From an uncultured Bacilli bacterium (GTDB taxonomy: Bacteria > Bacillota_I > Bacilli_A > RF39 > UBA660): a DNA stretch of 64,000 nt. Below the pieces are notes generated by a model that ran no database searches, was not told where the DNA came from, and was given only the letters and a program-made list of their open reading frames with translations. How positions within the stretch are numbered: position 1 is the first letter of the stretch; each line of letters starts with the position of its first letter. The stretch is taken from positions 496,001 through 560,000 of the forward strand of contig CAKPGL010000001.1 of the NCBI GenBank assembly GCA_934154785.1, given 5' to 3'. Made by a program: the position numbers and the translations under genes. Positions 52,195-60,998 of the stretch are shown here, in pieces.

Positions 52195-52860
52195 ATGATA
52201 AGTGAAAATAAAATGTATATAGAACCCATAATTAGTTTATTTATGGTAGAGGATAGTACTATAAAAGTACTACTTACTCACAAGGAAGATGAACCATACA
52301 AAGGTTATTGGATGTTACCAAGAGATTTTGTTACAAAAGAAGAAAGTATTAATGATTCTTTAATACGAATTCTTAATGAAAATATAGGGTTTTCTGATAT
52401 ATATTTGTCAGAAGTAAATGCTTTATCTAAGGTAGATAGAGTTATTGATAATAGGGTAGTAGGAATATCTTATTTAGGTGTTACTGATCCTGTTACTGTA
52501 AGTTTAAAATTTAAATATAAAGAAAATGCAGAATATCAATGGTTTCCAATCGATAATTTACCTAAATTAGCATTTGATCATTCAGAAGTAATAGAAGATT
52601 CTGTTAAGAGATTACAAATTACAGTTACAACACCGGTAGTATTAAAATCTATGTACCCAAGTGATTTTACATTACCAGAGTTACAGAAGACGTTTGAAAA
52701 TTTATTAAATATCACATTAGATAGAAGAAACTTTCGCAAACGTCTAATTACTTTGGATTGGATTGAAGAAACAGGCGATAAGAGTGAAAAACGCTATGGT
52801 CGTCCTAGTAAGATATATTATTTTAAAGAAAACATGAAAGAAAAGAGTTTTTTTAAGTAA
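52195..52860 (+). CDS. NrtR-like regulator: degenerate Nudix domain plus winged helix
   Basis: 221 residues. Residues about 1-140 have the Nudix fold (YKGYWMLPRDFVTKEESIND, then SLIRILNENIGF), but the box lacks the catalytic REUxEE glutamates, so hydrolysis is unlikely. Residues about 145-215 form a winged helix (LPELQKTFENLLNITLDRRN, then FRKRL and GRPSKIYYF). This matches the NrtR family, in which the Nudix domain senses ADP-ribose-type ligands and the C-terminus binds DNA, usually for NAD metabolism. Start: AAAGGAGTG 10 bases ahead. No NAD gene is adjacent. It occupies the interval where many Bacilli have rplGB (ybxF). Confidence 0.82.
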   Translation: MISENKMYIEPIISLFMVEDSTIKVLLTHKEDEPYKGYWMLPRDFVTKEESINDSLIRILNENIGFSDIYLSEVNALSKVDRVIDNRVVGISYLGVTDPVTVSLKFKYKENAEYQWFPIDNLPKLAFDHSEVIEDSVKRLQITVTTPVVLKSMYPSDFTLPELQKTFENLLNITLDRRNFRKRLITLDWIEETGDKSEKRYGRPSKIYYFKENMKEKSFFK

Positions 52861-52926
52861 AAAATCGCTAAAAATGAATATAATAAAACTGTGAAAATTA
52901 TTTATGCAAAAAGTATTAAAAATTTG

Positions 52927-52955
52927 TTGACTTATATCAATAATCGTGTTATATT
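52927..52955 (+). promoter_or_regulatory. str operon (rpsL) promoter
   Basis: TTGACT (52927-52932), a 17-base spacer and TATATT (52950-52955). The 85-base leader contains a hairpin GTTTACC/GGTAGAC (52974-52989) of unknown meaning. Confidence 0.7.
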
Positions 52956-53045
52956 ATTTATGCATTTGTTAGGGTTTACCTCGGTAGACCTTTAATTAAT
53001 GGTAAATATGAAACACCTGGATATGTGTAATGAAAGGAGGATATT

Positions 53046-53456
53046 ATGCCAACAATTAATCAATTAATTAGAAAGAAAAGAACTGATAAAGTTAGAAAGA
53101 GAAAAGCTCCAGTATTAGGAATTGGATACAATTCAAAAGATAAAAAGAGAACTAAATTAGATTCTCCTCAAAAACGTGGAGTATGTACTCGTGTTGGAAC
53201 TATGACACCAAAGAAACCAAACTCAGCTCTTCGTAAGTATGCTCGTGTTAGATTATCAAATGGAATGGAAGTTACTGCTTATATTCCTGGTGAAGGACAC
53301 AATTTACAAGAGCACAGTGTTGTTCTAATTCGTGGTGGACGTGTTAAAGACTTAATCGGTGTTCGTTATCACATTGTTCGTGGTACTATGGATACTAATG
53401 GTATTGAAAAACGTCGTCAAGGTCGTTCTAAATATGGTACAAAACGCCCTAAATAA
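53046..53456 (+). CDS. rpsL: 30S ribosomal protein S12
   Basis: 136 residues. MPTINQLIRKKR, CTRVGTMTPKKPNSALRK and VLIRGGRVKDLIGVRYH are canonical; the streptomycin-contact lysine in TPKKPN is the wild-type residue. Part of the decoding site. AAAGGAGGAT is ahead of the start. Confidence 0.97.
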   Translation: MPTINQLIRKKRTDKVRKRKAPVLGIGYNSKDKKRTKLDSPQKRGVCTRVGTMTPKKPNSALRKYARVRLSNGMEVTAYIPGEGHNLQEHSVVLIRGGRVKDLIGVRYHIVRGTMDTNGIEKRRQGRSKYGTKRPK

Positions 53457-53502
53457 TAAACAAAATTAAATTTATTATAAAATTTGGAAGGAGGATTTAT
53501 TC

Positions 53503-53970
53503 ATGCGTAAAAGACGTGCTGTTAAGAGAGATGTTTTAGCAGATCCTATGTATAATTCAAAATTAGTTACTAAATTAATCAACACTATTATGATTGATGG
53601 TAAAAAAGGAACTGCACAAAAGATTTTATATGAAGCTTTTGATATAGTCAAAGAAAAAACAAATGAAGATCCAAACGCAGTATTTGAACGTGCTATGGAA
53701 AATATTCAACCAGCTCTTGAAGTTAAATCTCGCCGTGTAGGTGGAGCTAACTACCAAGTACCAGTTGAAGTTAAAGCAGACCGTGCTCGTGCATTAGGAC
53801 TTCGTTGGTTAGTACAATATTCACGTTTACGTGGTGGTCACTCTATGGCAGAAAATCTTGCTAATGAGATTATTGATGCTTCAAATGGAGTAGGTGCTGC
53901 GGTTAAGAAACGTGAAGACACACACAGAATGGCAGAAGCTAATAAAGCATTTGCTCATTATAGATGGTAA
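53503..53970 (+). CDS. rpsG: 30S ribosomal protein S7
   Basis: 155 residues. MRKRRAVKRDVLADPMYNS, the GGANYQVPVEV loop and the LRWLV motif are typical. It nucleates assembly of the 30S head. GGAAGGAGGA is ahead of the start; second gene of the str operon. Confidence 0.97.
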   Translation: MRKRRAVKRDVLADPMYNSKLVTKLINTIMIDGKKGTAQKILYEAFDIVKEKTNEDPNAVFERAMENIQPALEVKSRRVGGANYQVPVEVKADRARALGLRWLVQYSRLRGGHSMAENLANEIIDASNGVGAAVKKREDTHRMAEANKAFAHYRW

Positions 53971-53997
53971 AATTAAGGAAAGGATATTAACAAAAGT

Positions 53998-56070
53998 ATG
54001 GCTCGTGAATATAGCTTAAACGTTTATCGTAATCTTGGAATTATGGCTCATATCGATGCTGGTAAAACAACATTTACTGAGCGTGTATTATTCCATACTA
54101 AGAAAATCCATAAAATTGGTGAAACACATGATGGTGCTTCTCAAATGGACTGGATGGAACAAGAACAAGAACGTGGTATAACTATTACTTCAGCCGCTAC
54201 TACAGCTTTCTGGAAACATTATCGTTTAAATATAATCGATACTCCAGGACACGTAGACTTTACTGTAGAAGTTTCTCGTTCACTTCGTGTATTAGATGGT
54301 GCAATAGCATTACTTGATTCACAAGCAGGAGTTGAACCACAAACTGAAACAGTATGGCGTCAAGCTACTGAATTTAAAGTACCTCGTATGTTCTTCTGTA
54401 ACAAAATGGATAAAATGGGAGCAAACTTTGAATATAGTTTAAAAACTATCAAAGACCGTTTAGGTGTTAATGCTAAACCTATTGAATGGCCTATTGGAGC
54501 AGAAAATGAATTTAATGGTATCATTGATTTAGTTACAAGAACTGCTTATCATTATGATGGCAAACAAGAAGAAAATGCCACTGTAATTGATATTCCTGCT
54601 GAATTAGTTGATTTAGTAGAAGAAAAACGTAATGAATTAATCGAAGCAGTTGTTGAATTTGATGATGACATTATGAATAAATACCTAGAAGGTGAAGAAC
54701 TTACTGTAGAAGAAATTAAGTCTTGTATTCGTAAAGGAACATTGGCTGTTGAATTCTTCCCAGTATTATGTGGAACTGCATTAGGAAATATGGGTGTTAA
54801 ACTTGCTCTTGATGCTGTTATCGATTACATGCCATCACCTTTAGATATTGAATCTATAAAAGGTGTAGATTTAGATGGAAAAGAAATCGTAAGACATCCA
54901 TCTGATTCTGAACCATTTGCAGCTTTAGCATTTAAAGTTATGACAGACCCATTTGTTGGAAAACTTACTTTCTTCCGTGTATATTCTGGAAAATTAGGTA
55001 GTGGTTCTTACATATTAAATGCTACTAAAGACACAAAAGAAAGAATTGGTCGTATTCTTCAAATGCATGCTAATACTCGTACAGAGATTAGTGAAGTATA
55101 CGCTGGAGATATTGCAGCAGCAGTAGGTCTTAAAAATACAACTACAGGTGATACTCTTTGTGATGAAAAGAAACCTTGTATTCTTGAATCAATGGAATTC
55201 CCTGAACCAGTTATTGAACTTGCTGTTGAACCAAAATCTAAAGCTGACCAAGATAAAATGGCTTTAGCATTACAAAAACTTGCTGAGGAAGATCCAACTT
55301 TTAGAGCAAGTACTAATCATGAAACAGGTCAAACTATCATTGCTGGTATGGGTGAATTACACCTTGATATCATAGTTGATCGTATGAGAAGAGAATTTGG
55401 TGTAGAAGCTAATATCGGTCAACCACAAGTATCTTATCGTGAAACATTAACACAAGCTGGTGAGTGTGAAGGTAAGTATATTAAACAATCTGGTGGTCGT
55501 GGACAATATGGACACGTTTGGATTAAATTTGAACCAAATCCAGATAAGGGTTATGAATTTGTTGATGCAATCGTAGGTGGAGTTGTTCCTCGTGAATATA
55601 TTCCAGTTACAGATAAAGGTTTACAAGATGCTATGAAAACTGGTGTTTTAGCAGGATACCCTATGGTAGACGTTAAAGCAACTCTATTTGATGGTTCTTA
55701 CCATGATGTAGACTCAAGTGAAATGGCATTTAAAATTGCAGCATCTATGGCTTTAAAAGAAGCTAAAAATAAATGTAAACCAATTTTACTTGAACCTATT
55801 ATGAAAGTTCAAGTAGTAGTACCAGATGAATATTTAGGTAATGTAATGGGAGATATTACATCTCGTCGTGGTCGTCCACTTGGACAAGAATCACGTGGTA
55901 ATGCTTTAGCTATTGACGCTATGGTACCACTTTCTGAAATGTTCGGTTACGCTACAAGCTTACGTTCTAATACTCAAGGACGTGGAAACTTTACAATGGT
56001 ATTTGATCATTATGAAGAAGTTCCAAGAAACATTGCAGAAGAAATTATTAAGAAAAATGGTGGCAATTAA
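53998..56070 (+). CDS. fusA: Elongation factor G
   Basis: 690 residues. GTPase motifs AHIDAGKTTFTERVLFHT (G1), RGITI, DTPGHVDFT (G3), NKMD (G4), GSA-like G5 replaced by CGTALGN region, then domains II-V with SGGRGQYGHVW and the C-terminal GRGNFTM. Drives translocation. It starts 27 bases after rpsG; 109 bases separate it from tuf. Confidence 0.96.
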   Translation: MAREYSLNVYRNLGIMAHIDAGKTTFTERVLFHTKKIHKIGETHDGASQMDWMEQEQERGITITSAATTAFWKHYRLNIIDTPGHVDFTVEVSRSLRVLDGAIALLDSQAGVEPQTETVWRQATEFKVPRMFFCNKMDKMGANFEYSLKTIKDRLGVNAKPIEWPIGAENEFNGIIDLVTRTAYHYDGKQEENATVIDIPAELVDLVEEKRNELIEAVVEFDDDIMNKYLEGEELTVEEIKSCIRKGTLAVEFFPVLCGTALGNMGVKLALDAVIDYMPSPLDIESIKGVDLDGKEIVRHPSDSEPFAALAFKVMTDPFVGKLTFFRVYSGKLGSGSYILNATKDTKERIGRILQMHANTRTEISEVYAGDIAAAVGLKNTTTGDTLCDEKKPCILESMEFPEPVIELAVEPKSKADQDKMALALQKLAEEDPTFRASTNHETGQTIIAGMGELHLDIIVDRMRREFGVEANIGQPQVSYRETLTQAGECEGKYIKQSGGRGQYGHVWIKFEPNPDKGYEFVDAIVGGVVPREYIPVTDKGLQDAMKTGVLAGYPMVDVKATLFDGSYHDVDSSEMAFKIAASMALKEAKNKCKPILLEPIMKVQVVVPDEYLGNVMGDITSRRGRPLGQESRGNALAIDAMVPLSEMFGYATSLRSNTQGRGNFTMVFDHYEEVPRNIAEEIIKKNGGN

Positions 56071-56103
56071 TAACAATATTTAAATGTCACAAAAAATAAT
56101 AGA

Positions 56104-56138
56104 AACTAAGGAAAAATACTTGCTATTTTTCCCTAGTT
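56104..56138 (+). promoter_or_regulatory. Long hairpin between fusA and tuf
   Basis: AACTAAGGAAAAAT (56104-56117) and ATTTTTCCCTAGTT (56125-56138) pair over 14 positions with one A-C mismatch and a 7-base loop. No T-run follows, so termination is doubtful. RNase processing or a leader control site for tuf is possible. Confidence 0.5.
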
Positions 56139-56179
56139 GATATAAAATTAAATATGTAATCAATAAGGAGGAAATTTAA

Positions 56180-57364
56180 ATGGCAAAACAAAAATTTGAT
56201 CGTTCAAAACCACATGTTAACATTGGTACAATTGGACACGTAGACCATGGTAAAACAACTTTAACAGCTGCTATTACTAATGTTCTATCTAAAAAAGGTT
56301 ATGCAGAATTCGTAGATTATGCTAACATCGATAAAGCTCCAGAAGAAAGAGAACGTGGTATTACTATTAATACTGCACACGTTGAATATCAAACTGATAA
56401 GAGACATTATGCACACGTTGACTGTCCTGGACATGCTGACTATGTAAAAAACATGATTACTGGTGCAGCTCAAATGGATGGAGCAATCTTAGTTATTGCT
56501 GCTACTGATGGACCTATGGCACAAACTCGTGAACATATCTTACTTGCTCGTCAAGTTGGTGTACCTCGTATGGTAGTATTCATGAACAAATGCGATATGG
56601 TTGATGATCCAGAATTATTAGACTTAGTTGAAATGGAAATTCGTGAGTTATTAACTGAATATGGATATGATGGTGATAATACTCCAATCATTCGTGGTTC
56701 AGCATTAAAAGCTCTTGAAGGAGATCCTGAATACGAAGCTAAGATTATTGAATTAATGGATGCAGTTGATAATTGGATCGAAACTCCAACACGTGATACT
56801 GATAAACCATTCTTAATGCCAATTGAAGACGTATTTACAATCACTGGTCGTGGAACAGTTGTTACTGGCCGTGTTGAACGTGGACAATTAAAATTAAATG
56901 ACGAAGTTGAAATCGTAGGTATTAAACCAACTAGAAAATCAGTTGTTACAGGAATTGAAATGTTCCGTAAACAATTAGATTATGCTGAAGCTGGAGATAA
57001 TGCTGGTGTATTATTACGTGGTATTAACCGTGAAGACGTTGAAAGAGGACAAGTACTTGCTAAACCTGGTACAGTTACTCCACACACTAAATTCAAAGCT
57101 CAAGTTTATGTACTAAGCAAAGAAGAAGGTGGACGTCATACTCCATTCTTCACAAACTATCGTCCACAATTCTATTTCCGTACTACAGATGTAACTGGTG
57201 TTATCGAGTTACCTGCAGGAACTGAAATGGTTATGCCTGGTGATAACGTTGAAATTACAGTTGAATTAATTGCTCCTATCGCTATCGAAAACGGAACTAA
57301 GTTCTCAATTCGTGAAGGTGGTAGAACAGTTGGTGCTGGAAACGTTACAGAAGTTATTAAATAA
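56180..57364 (+). CDS. tuf: Elongation factor Tu
   Basis: 394 residues. GHVDHGKTTLTAAI (G1), RGITI, DCPGHADYV (G3), NKCDMVDD (G4), GSALKAL (G5), then domains II and III ending FSIREGGRTVGAGNVTEV. Delivers aminoacyl-tRNA. AAGGAGGA is ahead of the start. Ends at a terminator shared with the convergent FemAB gene. Confidence 0.97.
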   Translation: MAKQKFDRSKPHVNIGTIGHVDHGKTTLTAAITNVLSKKGYAEFVDYANIDKAPEERERGITINTAHVEYQTDKRHYAHVDCPGHADYVKNMITGAAQMDGAILVIAATDGPMAQTREHILLARQVGVPRMVVFMNKCDMVDDPELLDLVEMEIRELLTEYGYDGDNTPIIRGSALKALEGDPEYEAKIIELMDAVDNWIETPTRDTDKPFLMPIEDVFTITGRGTVVTGRVERGQLKLNDEVEIVGIKPTRKSVVTGIEMFRKQLDYAEAGDNAGVLLRGINREDVERGQVLAKPGTVTPHTKFKAQVYVLSKEEGGRHTPFFTNYRPQFYFRTTDVTGVIELPAGTEMVMPGDNVEITVELIAPIAIENGTKFSIREGGRTVGAGNVTEVIK

Positions 57365-57385
57365 TTTCTAAGATAAAGCATACTA

Positions 57386-57417
57386 AAACAACAGACTTTT
57401 GAAGCCTGTTGTTTTTT
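57386..57417. terminator. Terminator between tuf and the convergent FemAB gene
   Basis: AAACAACAG (57386-57394) pairs with CTGTTGTTT (57406-57414), followed by TTTT; an A-run upstream lets it serve the minus strand too. Confidence 0.85.
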
Positions 57418-57420
57418 TGA

Positions 57421-58668
57421 TTATTTTTTTATCATTTTTTTAAATGTGATAGAGTTACGATACATGAAATATAGTGGGGAATTACAAACGAGTTCTAAAT
57501 CTCCTGCGTATTCTATAACCTCGGGATTAAAGTTTAATTTAAATTCGTTTAATCCTTTATATCTATCATTTGTATCAAATATATTTGTTATGCCACCTAA
57601 ATTAAAATTTTTATAACCTAATTTAGCATATCTTTCAATTACTTTCCATAATAGTAAGTGTTTAGCATTAAATTTTTGATAATTTTTATTATAACCATCC
57701 ATGAATAAAGTTACAGTTTCGCCATTTACTACAGTCATAATAGAGGCAATAATTATGCCATCTGGATAATTTTTAAGTAAATTAGTAGCGCTTTTTAACT
57801 TGTTTTTTCTCTCATTTAATAGATTATCCGCAACTATTTTTTTAGAAACTACTTTTAAGTTATTATTAGAATTAGTTAATACATCATTATCTAATTTTTC
57901 ACATAGTGCTTCTTGATTTGAATATTCCTTTTGAGCATTTAGTAAGTAGTTATTAGTATTTACTTTAGCGTAGTAGATACTAACTTGTTTATTTTCATTA
58001 AATTCTTCATAAAAGTCAGTTAAGAATTTTTCACTACGTGGATATTTTCTTTTAGTTTCTAAATATAAATCTTTAATACTATTTTTATTTCCTTTATGTA
58101 TTACTATAGCGTTTTTTTCAGCATTCCTGATTTTAGTTCTAAAACTTTTCTTTATATTATTAAAAAGGGCATAGTAGTTTTCACTTAGTTTTAAATTAGC
58201 TTCAAATCTTGGCTTAGTAGCTTCAAAGAAATTATTATAACCGTAATGATAAAATCCACTATTTTTTAATGTATGCATTATAGAATCAAAGTTCTCATTA
58301 TGATAAATAATATTTTTATCAGCATCATATTTATTTTTAATAATCTTAGGATTAATTTTTAAAGCGATAATATTTTTACTTTTTAAATAGTTTTTTAAAC
58401 AGTTAGTAAATCTTTTTACTAAATCTAAATTATCATAATCAACAACAAATCCATGTGGCGCAATGGCATATTTAAATCCTTGACGATTTTCAATTAAAAT
58501 TAAACTGGCACCAACCATATCATTATTATTAAATAAACCAACTAACATACTATTATAACCATTTTTAGCCATAATTTTGCCATAAGTACTAGTTTGATAA
58601 ATAGAATCATAATGATTACTAGTAATAAACTTATCAAATTCCTCGTTTGTTATTTTTCTTATCATCAT
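57421..58668 (-). CDS. FemAB-family peptidoglycan interpeptide-bridge aminoacyltransferase
   Basis: 415 residues with two GNAT-like halves and a helical arm between them (about 240-290), as in FemX/FemA/MurM. SNHYDSIYQTSTYGKIM at the start, APHGFVVDY, NIKKSFRTKIRNAEKNAIVI, then NAKHLLLWKVIERYAKLGY and FNLGGITNIF are family features. It uses aminoacyl-tRNA to add amino acids to the lipid II side chain. Which amino acid is added is unknown. Start: two ATGs at 58668 and 58665 with GGAGGAAGC ahead. Confidence 0.88.
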   Translation of the reverse strand: MMIRKITNEEFDKFITSNHYDSIYQTSTYGKIMAKNGYNSMLVGLFNNNDMVGASLILIENRQGFKYAIAPHGFVVDYDNLDLVKRFTNCLKNYLKSKNIIALKINPKIIKNKYDADKNIIYHNENFDSIMHTLKNSGFYHYGYNNFFEATKPRFEANLKLSENYYALFNNIKKSFRTKIRNAEKNAIVIHKGNKNSIKDLYLETKRKYPRSEKFLTDFYEEFNENKQVSIYYAKVNTNNYLLNAQKEYSNQEALCEKLDNDVLTNSNNNLKVVSKKIVADNLLNERKNKLKSATNLLKNYPDGIIIASIMTVVNGETVTLFMDGYNKNYQKFNAKHLLLWKVIERYAKLGYKNFNLGGITNIFDTNDRYKGLNEFKLNFNPEVIEYAGDLELVCNSPLYFMYRNSITFKKMIKK

Positions 58669-58744
58669 ATTGCTTCCTCCTTTAAAGGAAATTACATTAT
58701 TATATCATATTTTTTTAAAAATACCTAATTTAATTTTTATATAA

Positions 58745-58769
58745 AAAAATCAAGGAATTCTTGATTTTT
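58745..58769 (-). terminator. Palindromic terminator of the Cys-rich gene
   Basis: AAAAATCAAG/CTTGATTTTT (58745-58754 and 58760-58769) is a perfect palindrome with flanking A and T runs, directly after the stop codon on the minus strand. Confidence 0.8.
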
Positions 58770-58943
58770 CTAGTCTTTTTTCTTTTTAAAACTTGCACAC
58801 ATTGTTTCTTCTTTTGAAGTACAATCGTCACAGTTACAAGTACAAACATCAATTTTATCTAGTTTGCATACATCACATTCACAATTACAATGCTCACAAT
58901 TATGAACATTACATTTAATTTTTTGATTATCTTCTTTTTTCAT
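58770..58943 (-). CDS. Cysteine-rich DUF1540-like small protein
   Basis: 57 residues with 11 cysteines: IKCNVHNCEHCNCECDVC, then KIDVCTCNCDDC and a last Cys near 49, before a Lys-rich end. The KCNVHNC...C....I.V arrangement fits DUF1540, a small metal-binding family frequent in Clostridia and Bacilli. GGAGG on the minus strand, 6 bases ahead of the ATG, supports translation. The gene lies divergently from the dehydratase-activase cluster. Confidence 0.75.
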   Translation of the reverse strand: MKKEDNQKIKCNVHNCEHCNCECDVCKLDKIDVCTCNCDDCTSKEETMCASFKKKKD

Positions 58944-59037
58944 GATTAACCTCCTTTAATAGTTTTAACTAGTTTAAAAATTATATACTATTAATCATAC
59001 TTTAAGTAATTGTTAATATAATTTATTGGTGATAATA

Positions 59038-59943
59038 ATGGACAAGGTAACAATCGGAATACCACAAGGATTTTTTTATAAGTATCATAATTTTTGGAAA
59101 GATTATTTTGAAGCCTTAAATATTAGTGTTATCTTTAGTAAACCTACTGATAGAGAAATAGTTGATTTAGGAATTAAATATTCTAATGATGAAATGTGTA
59201 CTTCTTTAAAAAACTTTATAGGTTCAATTGCTTATTTGCAAGATAAATGTGATTATATTTTAATACCAAGAATAGATAATTATGGAAAGAGTAATCAAAT
59301 GTGTACTAATTTTATGGCTATATATGATATAGCAACCAACTTATTTAAAACGCCAATATTAAATTTTGATATTGATTATACAAAAAGATTAACCGAAGAA
59401 AAAGGTTTAATTAAAATAGGATTAGAACTAGGAAAAAATAAAGATGAATGTTTGTGGTCTTATATGGTTTCTAACATTAAAAATAATAAACGTTTAAAAA
59501 CACAGTATATTAATGAATTTAACAAATTAAAAAGTCCAAAAACAAAAATACTATTAATGGGACATAGTTATAATATTCATGATAATTTAATTAGTAGACC
59601 AATAGTCGATTTTTTAAAAAAGAACAATTGTGAAGTAATATATTCAGATAACTTTCCTAGTGATAAGACTTTGAAATTATCTAGTAATATTTGTAAATAC
59701 TTATACTGGATAAATAATAAAGAAAGTGTAGGAGCCTTAGAATTATGTAAAAATAAAATAGATGGTGTAATTATGCTATCATCTTTTCCCTGTGGCCCAG
59801 ATTCTATAGTAAATGAATTAGTTATTAGAAATATCGAATTACCAATTATTAATTTAGTTATTGATGATGTGAATAGTTTTACTGGTATTGAAACTAGAAT
59901 AGAAAGCTTTTTAGATATTATAAATAACAAGGTGATACAATGA
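59038..59943 (+). CDS. Acyl-CoA dehydratase activase-related protein (DUF2229), first copy
   Basis: 301 residues. GIPQGFFYKYHNFWKDYFEA, SNDEMCTSLKNFIGS, PRIDNYGKSNQMCTNF and SSFPCGPDSIVNE match the DUF2229/2-hydroxyacyl-CoA dehydratase-like part of large activase proteins; conserved cysteines (C in EMC, MCTNF and PCGPDS) may hold an Fe-S cluster. ATG 59038 follows GGTGATAAT. Overlaps the next gene by 4 bases. Confidence 0.8.
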   Translation: MDKVTIGIPQGFFYKYHNFWKDYFEALNISVIFSKPTDREIVDLGIKYSNDEMCTSLKNFIGSIAYLQDKCDYILIPRIDNYGKSNQMCTNFMAIYDIATNLFKTPILNFDIDYTKRLTEEKGLIKIGLELGKNKDECLWSYMVSNIKNNKRLKTQYINEFNKLKSPKTKILLMGHSYNIHDNLISRPIVDFLKKNNCEVIYSDNFPSDKTLKLSSNICKYLYWINNKESVGALELCKNKIDGVIMLSSFPCGPDSIVNELVIRNIELPIINLVIDDVNSFTGIETRIESFLDIINNKVIQ

Positions 59944-60998
59944 AAAAGAAAATAGCGTTTCCCCAAATGGGTAATTATCAAATACCAGCAAGATATTTGT
60001 TTTCACACATCTTAAACGCGGATATTTTAGAATCCCAAAGTATTACAGAAAATACGATAGAACTTGGTAGTAAATATAGCCCAGACTTTGTTTGTACACC
60101 ATTTAAGTATACTTTAGGTACATTAATAGAAGATTTAAACAATGGTGCAGATACACTTATTCAGTTTGGTGGTGGTTGTAGATATGGTTATTATTTTGAA
60201 TTACAAGAAAAAATACTAAAAGATTTAGGATATAGTTTTAATTATATTAATTTAGTTACTGAAGGTAAAACAGATTTAAAACATATATATAAAGAATTAA
60301 GAAGTATTGATAAGAACTTTAATGTATTAAAGGCAATATATTATTTATTAATTACTAAGAAAATGGTTAAATATATGGATAATGTAGATGATTACATTAG
60401 AAGAAATATAGGATTTTCGAATAGCAAGAAGATGCTTTCTTTAAATAAGAAAATGTTAAATGAATTTTTAAAGTGTAATGGTTTCTTATCGGTAAAAAAA
60501 GTTTATAATAAATACTTTAATTTAATAAAGAATATAGAAGTAAACAAACCTAATGATTGTTTAAAAGTTGGTATAATTGGTGAATTATATACTATAATGG
60601 AACCATTTGCTAATTATTATTTAGAAAAAGAATTAGCACGTAATAATATTGAAATTACGCGTTATACAAATGCTTCTTATTTATTATTTGAAAAAGGTAA
60701 AAAGGTAAAAAAATATTTAAAGAATACACCTTATATAAAATATCGTATGGGAGCGGATGCTTCAGATAATATAGCACGTACTTTAGAAATGTGTAAAAGT
60801 GGTTACGATGGTATTATTCATATCAAATCAAGTTTTTGTACCCCAGAAATAGGTGCAATGCCAATTATAAATAAAATTTGTAAAGAATATAAAGTACCAG
60901 TAATATTTTTTAGTTTTGATTCTAACACCTCTGAAGTAGGATTACAAACGAGATTAGAGGCGTTTTACGATATGTTAGAAATGAGGAAAAATAAATGA
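59940..60998 (+). CDS. 2-hydroxyacyl-CoA dehydratase-like protein (DUF2229-type), second copy
   Basis: 352 residues. FPQMGNYQIPARYLF, SPDFVCTPFKYTLGTLIE, QFGGGCRYGYYFELQ, KIGELYT-like GIIGELYTIMEPFANYYLE and KSSFCTPEIGAMPI with conserved cysteines as in dehydratase D-components. It is a diverged partner of the preceding gene. In many Bacillota these segments and the ATPase are fused in one protein of about 1400 residues; here they are three overlapping genes. Confidence 0.8.
   Translation: MKKKIAFPQMGNYQIPARYLFSHILNADILESQSITENTIELGSKYSPDFVCTPFKYTLGTLIEDLNNGADTLIQFGGGCRYGYYFELQEKILKDLGYSFNYINLVTEGKTDLKHIYKELRSIDKNFNVLKAIYYLLITKKMVKYMDNVDDYIRRNIGFSNSKKMLSLNKKMLNEFLKCNGFLSVKKVYNKYFNLIKNIEVNKPNDCLKVGIIGELYTIMEPFANYYLEKELARNNIEITRYTNASYLLFEKGKKVKKYLKNTPYIKYRMGADASDNIARTLEMCKSGYDGIIHIKSSFCTPEIGAMPIINKICKEYKVPVIFFSFDSNTSEVGLQTRLEAFYDMLEMRKNK

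Noticed and set aside
57280..57330. Ser in the FSIREGGR motif of EF-Tu, where E. coli has the kirromycin-contact Ala375
   Set aside because: FSIREGG is the normal sequence in many Gram-positive EF-Tu proteins, so it is not a notable change.
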